From: Pterobdella sp. o SKG-2022
Taxonomy: Eukaryota > Annelida > Clitellata > Hirudinida > Piscicolidae
Length of the DNA: 64,000 nt
Assembly: GCA_964035795.1 (NCBI GenBank)
Contig: OZ038324.1
Coordinates: forward strand, 699,524 to 763,523
Reading direction: 5' to 3'
The notes beneath the pieces were generated by a model, which had not been told where the DNA came from, did no database searches, and saw only the letters and a program-made list of their open reading frames with translations. The position numbers were made by a program, and so were the translations under genes. Of the stretch, positions 34,437 to 45,735 are shown in pieces. The stretch's first letter is position 1; every line of letters begins with the position of its first letter.

Positions 34437-35309
34437 ATGGAAGGCCGCAACTACTACAACGGGAATGATACCAGGGAGGCATTCCAGGCATGGAATCAAG
34501 CTGAAGAAACAAAAACTTCATCGAGTCTTTTGAGTGCCAGTATTTACTCTTACCCATACTTTGTTGAAGAAGATTTAGAAACTCCAAATCCAGTACCAAA
34601 AACTATATTAAAAGACAAATCTATTGAAAAAAGTTCTGTGAAAAATAAAGTTATCGCAACTAAAAGAATTCGACACTACCCATCAAGTCCCTCAACCTGC
34701 CTTGCCCAATCCCAACACTCCTCTAAATTAAAACAGTCTTCAACTCAAAAAATTCATAAACCCAAGCCCCCGCTTTATGAAAGAGAAAGTAAACCTCAGA
34801 AAAAAGTGATTTCTGAAAGTTCTATAAGAAAAGTGGCGCAATATCCAAAAAAGAATGCAATCCAGCTAGCTCAAATACTCAAGGCTAATAAAACTTTGAG
34901 GCCTGAACAGAAAAGTTCATTAAAGACAAGCATATCTATCAAACAGAGCTCACCTCTGAAGGTCGCATCGAAACAAAAGAGTCTCCAAAACTATAAAAAA
35001 ATTGGTCCAAAAATATCTGAGCACGACAAAGTGAACAGCTTAAAAGTCTCAAAAAGTTGCGTAACATGTGAAGCGACGACGAAAAAAGTCTCAGATGTGA
35101 ATGTCACAACGATTGCTAAAATCACTTTGAATGAAAACGATAGAGGAGTTTTTGTGCCTTTTTCGTGGCTGGAAAAGTTCAACGCTGAAGAGATCAGACT
35201 GAAAATAATCAAGAAGGAGCTTTCCAGGATACCGAAGCCTGTCGGAACAGATTCAAAATTCTATAAGTCTCGACAGTCTACCCTGATTTGTTCGATAGCT
35301 AAAAAATAA
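34437..35309 (+). CDS. Uncharacterised Lys/Ser-rich protein, single exon
   Basis: A 290-aa frame from ATG at 34437 (MEGRNYYNGND) to TAA at 35307, with AATAAA at 35345 and no internal splice sites needed. It is basic and rich in Lys, Ser, Gln and Pro. About residues 60-210 look disordered. A better ordered C-terminal block, about 240-285, reads GVFVPFSWLEKFNAEEIRLK then IIKKELSRIPKPV. No signal peptide or membrane segment. I do not recognise the family. The frame is uninterrupted, unlike nearby noncoding DNA, and has its own poly(A) signal, so it is probably real. A retrocopy of a spliced gene is the alternative. Confidence 0.65.
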   Translation: MEGRNYYNGNDTREAFQAWNQAEETKTSSSLLSASIYSYPYFVEEDLETPNPVPKTILKDKSIEKSSVKNKVIATKRIRHYPSSPSTCLAQSQHSSKLKQSSTQKIHKPKPPLYERESKPQKKVISESSIRKVAQYPKKNAIQLAQILKANKTLRPEQKSSLKTSISIKQSSPLKVASKQKSLQNYKKIGPKISEHDKVNSLKVSKSCVTCEATTKKVSDVNVTTIAKITLNENDRGVFVPFSWLEKFNAEEIRLKIIKKELSRIPKPVGTDSKFYKSRQSTLICSIAKK

Positions 35310-35405
35310 AATTCCCAAGCTTCAATATTATTTCTATTTTGAAAAATAAACTATATAAACTTCAAAACTTTGCATAAATAGTTCATTCTAATATTATTGG
35401 CGAGT

Positions 35406-38400
35406 TCATGCAAAGTTGAGTTTTTGATTTATCAGTTGTATGTAGGGTTCATGAGTGGGGTCAGCAATGGCCAGAACCACGAGGTTGCCATCGATGCCTC
35501 CAACCACCAAAACCCTCGACTCGTGGCTTTCTGAAATGTTGGCTGAGACGCTGGCATGTACCCTGAAATCTGCGATCTTTCTGTTGTCTTCGACTCTGTT
35601 AAACACATCTCGTTTAGACATTTTACAAAAGTTTTTGCAACAATTGAAACCTGAAAACTCTAATAGATTTTTTTCCAGAATGGTAAAAGTATATATGTAA
35701 ATTATTATTTGAAAACATAGACTGGTTATCTTGGAAGACCCCCTCTGCAGGCCTGGTCACCAGACTGAAAACCAGCTCTCCTGTTTTGAGGTTTAGGATG
35801 TCGAGACCGCCTCTGGTGGAGTCACTCAGACCCAGAACTCCATCGTTGGAACACTCCCCACTCCAGTTCATGACACTCCTTACCAGACTCTTCCTTCTCC
35901 AATTCCAAATGATTCCTTTTTCCTCGTCCACCAAACCAACCCTGCTTCCTTGATTGCATGGCATCGCAACCAACTACAACAAAAAAGTATGAAAAAAAAA
36001 TAAATTTTTTGGTTCGAATTTCAAAACTTTGAAATGATAACTTTTTTCCAAGGTTTCAATCCAGGATATTTAGGGTGGCTACTCGAGACGAGTTTGCCGT
36101 CTGAAACAGAATGGATGAGAAGGGACTCGTGACAGTCGGCACTTGCACCATCGTGCTCAGGTCTTTTGAGCAAGGCTGCTATGATTATGTGTTTTTGATC
36201 TGAAGTCAAAATAACATTTTTGAACGTTTGGTAAGTGAAAGTGAATTTGTAGAATGAAAGTTTATCTGGCACTGATATCATTTCCAAGAAGCCTCTGCCT
36301 TCTTTCTCGTCTGTCTTCACCACCAATACCTGAATTACATCAGTAACCTTTAAAAAAAACAACACAAACAACAAAAACAATAATAAAAATAATAATTTGT
36401 TTTGGAAATAATGATGAAAGTAGGACTTTTTGGTCGTTAGGAATGGCGACGACTTGTTTGATGGCATGAGTTTCTGTCTGGTTCTTGTCCCCCTTCACCA
36501 CCTTCATGCTACCCACGTCCCACACCACCAACGTATTCACCTCCACGCTGATGATGTACTTGCCTTCTGACGTCACTTGGGAATCTGTGATAACTGAAGA
36601 CATCCTGCTTCCCTTCAACATTTTCACCAGAACTCCAGTCTCCAAGTCCCAGAAACCCATGCAGTTCCTGGTGGTCGTCAGAGCCCTCCACTTTTTGTTC
36701 ACTTGAAAGCATGCTACCTATGAGGTGCAGTTAAATTCATGCTTCTCAAATGCATTTGGAAACAAATGTCCCACTTTATAAATATGTTTGTCATGGGCAT
36801 CGATGGGATAGACACTCTCATAAATGCGTTCGATATCCCATATCTTGATGGAACGGTCGAGAGATGAGGTGGCAATTTTGCATGGCTTGCCAAAAGAAGT
36901 GCTTCTTTCGAGAGAAATTATTCGTCCAAAATGCGAGTGGAGTTCGTTGATAAGGATTCCTTCGGGCAGCTGCCACACATAAAGGACATTCCTGACCGGA
37001 GCCAGCATGTATTTGTTCTTCTTGCAGAACAATACTAGATCATTGACGCAAATCTTTCTGTGCAAAAATATACTATGCCTTAAAATATAATAATTAAAAA
37101 ATTAGTTTTTACCTTGGAAGGTTACGGACATCTTTAGGCAGATCTAAGTGGATCTTGGTGTTCTGGTTCAAAACCCACACCACATAGCCTTGAGGATGAC
37201 ACAGGCCTAAAACCTCCTCATCATCAGACAAAAACATGCTGTATGCTTTATGTACATTTTCTTTGAGGTCAGTGACATGCCACAAGCCCTCATCGCTGTA
37301 TTTCAAGCTGCAAAAAACATTAATGAACAAAAGGCAATTATGTGAACGACCTACGTTTCAATGAAGTCCCCTTGGCACGCATACAACATCTTTCTACTCC
37401 TCGATGCAACGAAGGCGCTATGAAAACTGAATGTCTTTTGAGGTTCCATCTTGTGACTCTCATAGACATCTAAATTCATTTGGATAGGCTCTCTTACTCC
37501 TAATGCAAAGCCTACTTTCCAAACTATAATAACTTTTTCTTCGTTATTCATATCTAGCAAAATGGTCACAATGTTTACATTCTCCTCTTTTTGAAGAACC
37601 TCTTTTTTTTCGATCAATTCACCATTTTGTTCAAACAAAAACCAAAAGCGCAGTGACCAGACAACAAAATACTTGGCATTGACAGCCATTCCCTGAAGGT
37701 CTTCAATGCAATTCAGAATGCTATTTTCAATCAAGTAGCTGAAACCTTGAACAAATGATTCATATATGAAGGCAATCTTTAAAATGTTTAGTCTACCTAG
37801 AGCAACATAAAAGACCAAGATGTCACTGTTGTTGGTGAATGCAAAGACTCTCGAGTTGTCAGGGCTGATTTTCATACACAGCACTAGGCCTGGTGTTCCG
37901 ATCTCTTTCTTATGAACATTTTCTGCATTTTTCATTTTTCTCACAATAATTTTGTTTGAAGCCGAGATCATCAACTGCCTGTCGTGACTGAAACACAGTC
38001 CGAAGGGAGCGAAATGATGGTTCTCAATTGAGGTTTCCAAGGGACCACCTGGAGTTTGGTAACAATGAAATAGGGGAATGAGGGCGTTGGTTTTTACTCC
38101 TTCTGTTTTGCATTGTTGCAGCAAGTTTTTGATTGTTCCATGTTGTAGGCAAAGAGGTATGAGTCTGCCAATGAGTTGAGCACCCAACATTTGAGGCCTG
38201 TTGCACACCACACTGGATGACAGCTTCAGAGCATCCAAGACTAGCTTGATGAGTTTTTTATTCTTCATTTTTTCGTTATATACATCCTCGAAATCATCGA
38301 GAACTGATTGAAATGGCATGCACGAAATCTTGGCATGAAGCCATTCAAAGTTGAACAAAACTTTCGAAAACAGCTCTAAATACCTGTGACTTTTGTTCAG

Positions 38401-41400
38401 ATGGTGGGGTAGCTCTTGAAGCTTGCGCAAGTTATATCTTCTGGTTTCATCATGGGTATTGGCGTTGCTGATATTGTTGTCATAAAACAAGGGCTGTTCG
38501 GGCACCTGCAAATGAGATGTTTTGAAATCTATTTACGAATATCCTCTCAATTTAGACCTTCCTATCACATGACCCATGGATCGACGACAACGAAAACATT
38601 TTTTTCTGTGATTTGGTGAAGGTATATGGCTTGGACCTGCCTCCCCAAGTGCCAAGGAAATAGTCCGCCATGAGACAATGCATTTTGCTTTGTTTTTTTT
38701 TCAACTTTAAATACCTTGGGTGATAAAAGTAAATTCATAAACTTCAAATGTGAGTTATCCCAGTCATAATATTTCTAAACAACTTTGAAAAGTAGATTTT
38801 TGGACCAAAATGTACCTTTCATAAGAGGCTTGAACAAAGTGCTTGTGATACCAGTATATAACGTTTACTCCTCCCGAATCTCGTTCAGTGATGTAATCCG
38901 AAAGGTGGTTCCTTACCCTGGCCCACAGCAGAGGCGGGATTCTGCGCACAGGAGGGATATGGTACTGGTACACGTCGTTTAACACCTGCGGAAGTGCATA
39001 CTTGTAGTTGTAACTCAAGCAATATTTTAACAAATTATTTGTCACTTCTTCATCCAAGGATAAAATGTTTTCAAGTTCAACTTCAGAGAGACCATCTTTC
39101 GATGCTGTGATGTAGCCGAGAGCATGGGAAACCAGGCATTTGCCGTGTACATTTTCTGTTTCCTCGAAAAGACCCACTATGGCATCATCAACGTTTTTGG
39201 CAATTTTGGAGCTATCGACTTTTGTATAAGATTTCCATTTAGAGATGACGCCAAAAAGGATTTTGATGTACAGAGGGTCATTACAGTTTTCCAACGCCTC
39301 TTCCACATATTTCCACTGCACAGTCGTCAGGTTTCTATTTGAGTTTGATAGCATGGACCTTGGGTTGTTTGGAAGTTTTTTGTATGTATGTATGTATGTA
39401 TGTATGTATGTATGTATGTATGTATGTATGTATGTATGTATGTATGTATGTATGTATGTATGTATGTATGTATGTATGTATGTATGTATGTATGTATGTA
39501 TGTATGTATGTATGTATGTATGTATGTATGTATGTATGTATGTATGTATGTATGTATGTATGTATGTATGTATGTATGTATGTATGTATGTATGTATGTA
39601 TGTATGTATGTATGTATGAAAAAGATTAGCCACAAACCCAAACAACGATTCAAAGATTGCTTGAAGCAAACCTTCAAAAAATGCGGCATAAACCTCAAAT
39701 CATGGGAAATACAAGAGCAAAAAAGATTAGCTTGTAGGAAAGTAATTTTTGAAGCAACCGGTCGTTTTGAGGAAAGTAGACGGGAACACGCTAGGCTTAA
39801 TCGCAATCGACGTTGCATTTTTAAGCATGAGAAAGACAGTTTAGTGCACGCTACACGTCAAACTTCAGTTGCAATGAAGTGGTCAACCAATCTCAACTTT
39901 ACTCAAAAACCATTATTCAAACATAAAATAAAACGAAGAAGGAATGTCAAATGGTAGGGAGCTGAGTTCAAAACTATTCGCATTGAACCAGTTCAAAGAA
40001 AAGGAAGTGGAAGACAAAAAAGGTCGCAAAAAAGAACAAAAAACCTATAACAGATTTGAAATGCTTTAAAGGCAACAAAATAGGTCTGAAAAAAACTGGT
40101 TTATCCAATCCCATCAGGCTTTCTCACACAACAGTAGTAGTAGTGCATCCAATTTTCAGTTCGGTGACATGACGTAATTTTTCTCCCTATTTGCCTATCA
40201 GTCATAGCAGTACGTAGCTCGTAAGTCATCGGTAGCTTTTAAGCTAACACTCTTCCTACGTAAGGGTCGATAGTCACGGGCTTTAACGTGGTGCATTTGA
40301 AAAATCGGCCATGTTTTCTAGTAGCTTGTATTACTGTAGTGCTTCGCTACCGCTCTCACAGGCGCAGTGTCATGCTTGAGATGGCTAGTGCTTCTCTACC
40401 AGTGGCCATGAGTTGATTCATCTGCTGGGCAAACGAGCGACAGAAGCTGGAACATGGGTGTGCTGATGACCACCACCTAAAGCAGAAACCATTCATGCTT
40501 CCCGAATAGACTAATCTTCACCACTGCCCTATGTTAGCCGAGACACGGACTTTCACCACTGGTGACAGACCTGTTCGCCTTGGGAGGTCTTACCAGAAAC
40601 ATAAGTTTTCGACGGCATAGCTCTGACACTGACCCGTTGCATCGCCTCACACGAGGAGGTCAGAGTTGGACACACAACAGAGTCATAAAAAACATCTTCC
40701 TGTCCACACTGTGAAAGAAACTTCAAAAAACAAGGAATGTCTAATCACAAGAAAATATGCTCGATGACTTCAGCAAGGCAAACTTTTTCTGCAACTGCCT
40801 AAGAGTGGATGAATGCAGTTGAATGAGTGATGTATGTATTAGTCGTTCAAATTAGGGTCACAGTAGCACAATATATGAAAGAAAGTTTTTAAACATCTTA
40901 AACTTGAGAACTTGTTTCATACCTCAGCGCTGCCAGTCCTTGAACTTTTCCCAGGGGTGGAATTTCAAGGAGGTTTTCATAAGTCTGTGTCAAGTTATGT
41001 TTCTCCATATGTTCTGTCACAACAGAATAAATAATCTTGCAGTTTTTGGAAAGTTGCATTTGCAGATAGAAAAAATAACGGTCTTGGTCTGTAAAATAAA
41101 GTTGATCAAGGCTATCAAGGAAAAGGAAAACAGTCTTATGTGAGGAAGCCAAAGTAAGAAGGTTTTTGAAATATGAGATGAGAGAAACAGGATCTGTGGG
41201 CAGATTGAGTGGGGCGGGTTGTCTTAAGAAGTAGTAGGTCTGCTGGCACAGACTTGTCAGTAGGGGTACGGTTCGACTAGAGCTCTGTGAGGTGCCAATG
41301 AAGCGTATCATTTTTAACGTGTCAGTGTCCCCATTGTGCGATGCTATCCAACTCTTCAGCTGAAATTTTTTTGAATTAAACTCAAAATTTGTTATTTCAA

Positions 41401-44400
41401 AATTTTTACAAACCAGTGTAAAAGCCTTAGCCATGACTGACGTTTTGCCTGAACCACTATCCCCCCAAATAAGCAGAGGTCGTTCCGAGTCTCCAAACAA
41501 ATAATCCTCTATTGTTTTCAACACCTAGTGAGCAAAATATATTTTATATTATAAAAATTTCACAACAACTGAGGTGATTACATCTTCCCTGGCAGTGAAG
41601 TCTTTGCAGAAATAGTTGCAGAGGTTCAAGTGCTGTTGAATCTGTTGTATCGAAGCATCAAACACTCCAAAGTGCTGGTTCTCTTCAACACTTTTATCCA
41701 CTAGTTTGGTGACTTGCCTGAGTGAAAAAAATTCTTGTGGTTGAACTGAAAAAAATTTGTCAAGCACCTGTAGAATGTTTCCCCAAAAGAGGCGAGGTAA
41801 GCTTGGTTGTATGTGGCATCTTCATACAAGTTTACATCCACCTCAAACTTGCTGATGTTGCTATCACTCAAATACAGGGGCAAGTAAAAATCCCTGTAGT
41901 TGAAATTAATTTTTTTTCCCTTCATAGTTTTGTTAATACGAATAAGTTATACTATTATAAATAGAAAAATTCACAAAAATTCTATAGTAATTCTGAATAG
42001 TTTCAAGTTATAAACAAAAAAACTAAAATAAAAAAATGCATTTAAATATTCAATATTGTCATAAATGCATATTCATTTATTATTTATATTATTATTAGTT
42101 GTCCACCGCACAGCGAATTGCCTGAGCGTTGCCACCAACAATGGCTTATGACAAACTTTCGAACAGCCATTTAGGTTCTCTGGGCTCATTTTTAGCCTTA
42201 GATATGTGATTTCCCAAATAAGATAAAAATAAGAAGACATGAAAACCAAAGATACCAGAGGTTTCAACTGCTAACGAGACAAAAATATGGCTATCTGCAA
42301 GGCTTCGATATTTTTTTATTTTCGCCATTTTTGCTTGTTGGGAAGCCCAGCGGGGATTGGCTACAGTTTGAAGCAAGTGAGAAGGCAAAAAAGATTCAGA
42401 GCAATTAGCGTCCCAGATGAAACATTTGCCAGCTTTATAAGGGAAAATGTAAGCCCGTTTGACCGTTTGTCTACCGGTTCTAGCTGACTGGGAAATCCAG
42501 CTTTGTTTAGGGCACGTTTGATCAAATCGTTCAGTACCTGATGTCTAGGGACAATTCCAACACTTAATTTGCAAGATAACGGATGTCTGCCAAGAACGTC
42601 TACTTGAGCTCCACAACGACATTTGTGCGCGAAAAAAAACGCAGTCCAAAACGAAGGGGTATCACAATCCTGAAAGTATCGTCGTCTAGCAGCCTACCCG
42701 TTGCTGAGTTTGGCAAACAGTTCAGCCAGACACTAGAGCAATTAAGTGAGGCAAATACCAAAGATGCAAGTTTGTGCTGGTTCAAAGTTTTTTTTCAATT
42801 TACTGTACGACGCTTCACACATGGATTCATCCCAATTGCGTTGGATTTCAGGTTTGGAGGGAATCTGAAGATCTTTCTCAACCCAGGCTTTTATCGCTGC
42901 AACGAATTCAAGCTCTGACCGGTGTTCGTTAGTGTTATTGAGAACACGATGGATTAAAGACCGACATGCTACGTGTCAAAAAAGGTAAGCTGGAAGTGCA
43001 AGATCGGAGGGTGAACGGAGACCAATACCCCCATGTCTAACCGGAAGTTTTGCTTGCAACCAGCCTGTGTCATCAAAATTAATATTTCCAATTTTAGCGG
43101 CTTCTTCCCTAAGCGTTTGCTCATATTCTATTAAAAGCGCATGTTCGCGATATCTGGAGGAGCACCTTAGAATGAAAAGAAACTTGGGTATTAAAATTTA
43201 CTAAAAAAGAAATAATTTGAGTCGAACATGTTCAAAGTTTTAATAAGTGAAAAACTTTTTGTAAGACCACAGGTTGTTTTTGTTTGCTGGTTAATTGAAA
43301 AGTAATTCAATTGTTTCTTAGTTTGTTAGTTAGTTTGTATTCTTGTTTGTTTGTATGTTTTTTAGTTAGTCTCTAAGTAAATTAGTCTGATAGTTAGTTA
43401 TGATGGCGAGAACACCTGAGTCTGGTCATAAGGGCATCGGCCTCTTGGTCCACTTTATTCTTTTTCAGATCCACAAACCTCTTCAGCGCACTTGCATTCT
43501 TTTTAGTGATTTCCAAGTTTTTAAACTTTCTCACAAAAGTTAAACAATGCTTGTTAGCATTTTTGTTATCAAGAATTCCTTGTCTTATTTCTCTCTCAGT
43601 CACTGCAAAATGATAGAAAATGAAATGACTCTCATTATGTTTGTATATCGAGATAAGTCACCTGACATGAAAAACTCGTGTTTCTGCTTCTCAGAGAGTT
43701 CACCAAGTTCAAACAAGTGCTTGACACACGATCTCAACTCTTTTTGAAGCTCCTCTAAAACCTGCCACCATTTATCTTGGTCTTGGTGCATCAAATCGTA
43801 ATCTCTCTTGATCGTTTAAACAGCATCAATTCATACTTCATAATTAATTACAATAATAAAAATTGAAAAATTACTTTATTGTTGAAGTTAGGAAAGACGG
43901 AACTTATAGGTCTAAGGTTGTAGAGAGGTGGAGATGAGTTTTCATCTTTTAGATACCATTTTTCGACCAGTGGCCAGTTTTCTTTGCCGCAGTTTCTCAT
44001 CAGATTCATCATTGAACTACAAATCTTAGACGGGATTGGTCTATAACCATACCTATGACCTAAAAAAGCCTTCAAGAAGTTGAATATGAGTTAAGACGAT
44101 TTATTGGAAAAGATGCTGCTTTTCAATAGCAAGTTGCGTGATGAAGGGAGAAGAAGTTGGAATTATTCAAAATTACTAATGAATAGTTCTAATAATAACC
44201 CACAACAAAGTTTGGACCAAGAGAAAGTCGTTGACAGTTGTCAATTTCCATGGTGCAGAGATGCACGGTAGTGTGGTCGTCTGTGGACTCGTCTCTCACC
44301 CCCCACCTCATGTCGACCACCTCCAATCAAGTAACACTTATTTATTAAGCTCATTAAGCTTTAAAATACAAAACCATAAAAAACGTGGTCCAAAGATTAT

Positions 44401-45131
44401 TTGAAGCTGGAACATTGTAAACCTGGAAGTCAAGTCCGTGTTTTTCCATGCAGTAGTCTTTCAGGCGGGGATAGGTGTTTTCAAGCAAGAAATTTCTTTC
44501 TAGAGTAGTATCTGTGATTTTAAAATGCTTATAACTTTTGTTTGAAAAAACAAGGGAGAAGACCTGTGAAAGTGGAACTAGTGAAGATTCTGACGAGCTT
44601 TTTGTCGACTGGTGGCACTGAATCTACGGAGCCTCCCAAAATATGTTGAACTATCTTATCTACTTCAGCAAAATTGAAATCTTCTTGGGCTGTCTCAAGC
44701 TGTGGAACACTGTCGACGTCACCATCCAAGGAAACCTCCAGTGTGATGGAAGCCTTCCTCTTGCTCGTTTTCCCATTCTTTTCTACCCATGTAGTTTCTT
44801 TAATATTGTTAAAATCTTCTGAACTTTCAAGAGAAGCAGTGGTTAAAAGTTCTTGTATGATGGCTTTGTCAGAAGTTATTTTTTTTGGAGTTTCTTCATT
44901 CTCTTTCGATGTTGACTGCTTTAGGGAATTAATTTCCGTTTTCTTAGTTAAGTTGTCATCTTTTTTATCTTTGGGAGGCTTGAAATTTATTCTTGAATCT
45001 TCCGTTTTGTTTTGTTTCAAACTGGTTTGGATTTTGGTGTTTTGAGGAAGGTCAAAAGCGAAAATTGAAACCTTTGTTTCTTCTTTGGCGACTTGGTTCT
45101 TGCCATGGAATTTTTTGTTTTTTTCACTCAT
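35406..45131 (-). CDS. NACHT and WD-repeat STAND protein (NWD1-like), 19 exons
   Basis: Large STAND-class NTPase. Exons: 45131-44564, 44511-44423, 44320-44204, 44069-43875, 43806-43662, 43602-43416, 41893-41768, 41717-41582, 41524-41414, 41359-40923, 39358-38816, 38714-38558, 38505-37355, 37307-37113, 37057-36775, 36717-36427, 36347-36042, 35973-35651, 35595-35406. Phases agree, giving 1,849 aa (1,867 if the 54-bp intron 41360-41413 is retained). DUF4062 starts near residue 180 ([11 protein letters not shown], then [11 protein letters not shown] and GPNFV). NACHT has Walker A GDSGSGKT (about 542-549) and Walker [12 protein letters not shown]40 repeats fill the C-terminal half ([22 protein letters not shown]). 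The first about 180 residues are an unrelated charged extension. An upstream in-frame ATG at 45164 exists. Function in the family is poorly defined; assembly-type signalling is inference. Confidence 0.93.
39381..39618. repeat. (TATG)n microsatellite, about 59 units
   Basis: Perfect tetranucleotide. It lies in NWD1-like intron 10, starting 22 bp upstream of the acceptor at 39358 (minus strand), where it reads (CATA)n. Confidence 0.97.
39620..40800 (+). mobile_element. Non-LTR retrotransposon C-terminal region with C2HC finger
   Basis: The plus strand reads [20 protein letters not shown], then [20 protein letters not shown] and [16 protein letters not shown], the R-Y-KD-LK...CGI..W tail of RTE-like elements. 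It ends near 40695-40760 with [20 protein letters not shown]. The stretch 40100-40690 between them has no clear frame. Antisense in the NWD1-like gene. Confidence 0.7.
42080..43170 (-). mobile_element. Decayed retrotransposon pol C-terminal region in NWD1-like intron 6
   Basis: On the minus strand, in order and across frames: [20 protein letters not shown] near 43040, [20 protein letters not shown] near 42680, [20 protein letters not shown] near 42510 and [20 protein letters not shown] near 42270. These are successive conserved blocks of the pol C-terminus in a widely spread invertebrate retroelement group. RT motifs themselves are absent. Several stops; sense orientation relative to the host gene. 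Confidence 0.8.
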
Positions 45132-45540
45132 AGTGATTTGAAAACAAACTTTCTTGATCCTCATTTTATATAATATTTTTAATTAATAGATAAAGAAAAC
45201 AAACAAACACGAGGGGCAAATATTAATAACAGCATTGAGAAGCGGGTAGTCAATCACTCAAGCGGTTCATGTCGCAAACACTTCAGCTTCAACATTTTTT
45301 GTTGAAAATTACACAATTTTTTTATTTTCATGAAAAATGTGAAAGTTGATGTTGCGGTATGAAACATCAAAGCAATCAAAACAAAAATTTGTGAAACTAA
45401 TTTGACGCTGCCAACCTAAAAAAATTTTTCTTTGAAAGTTCAAGATGAATGTTTCAAAATACACATTCAGAGAGCTTTTTAAAACTTTATTTTCTTTTGA
45501 AACTAGGACACAACTTGTAATGCATCTTTTCAATCTCTTA

Positions 45541-45735
45541 CACCCCCATGCACCACCAACTTCTCATGCCCCTCTAATCCTCATGCCCTTCTAATCCTCA
45601 TGCCTCTCCAATGCTCATGCCTCTCCAATGCTCATGCCCTTCCAATCCCCATGCTTTTACAACCCCCTATGTACCTCCAACCCTTCATGTACCTTCAATC
45701 TACATGCTCTTCCAGCCTCTCATGCACGCCGTACT
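45541..45735. repeat. 16-bp minisatellite (ctcatgccyctccaat type)
   Basis: About ten imperfect C/T-rich units. The central ones (ctcatgcctctccaatg) are nearly identical. Confidence 0.8.

Noticed and set aside
39327..39957. HTYI and CMYV repeat proteins
   Set aside because: Both strands of the (TATG)n microsatellite stay open by chance; it lies in an intron.
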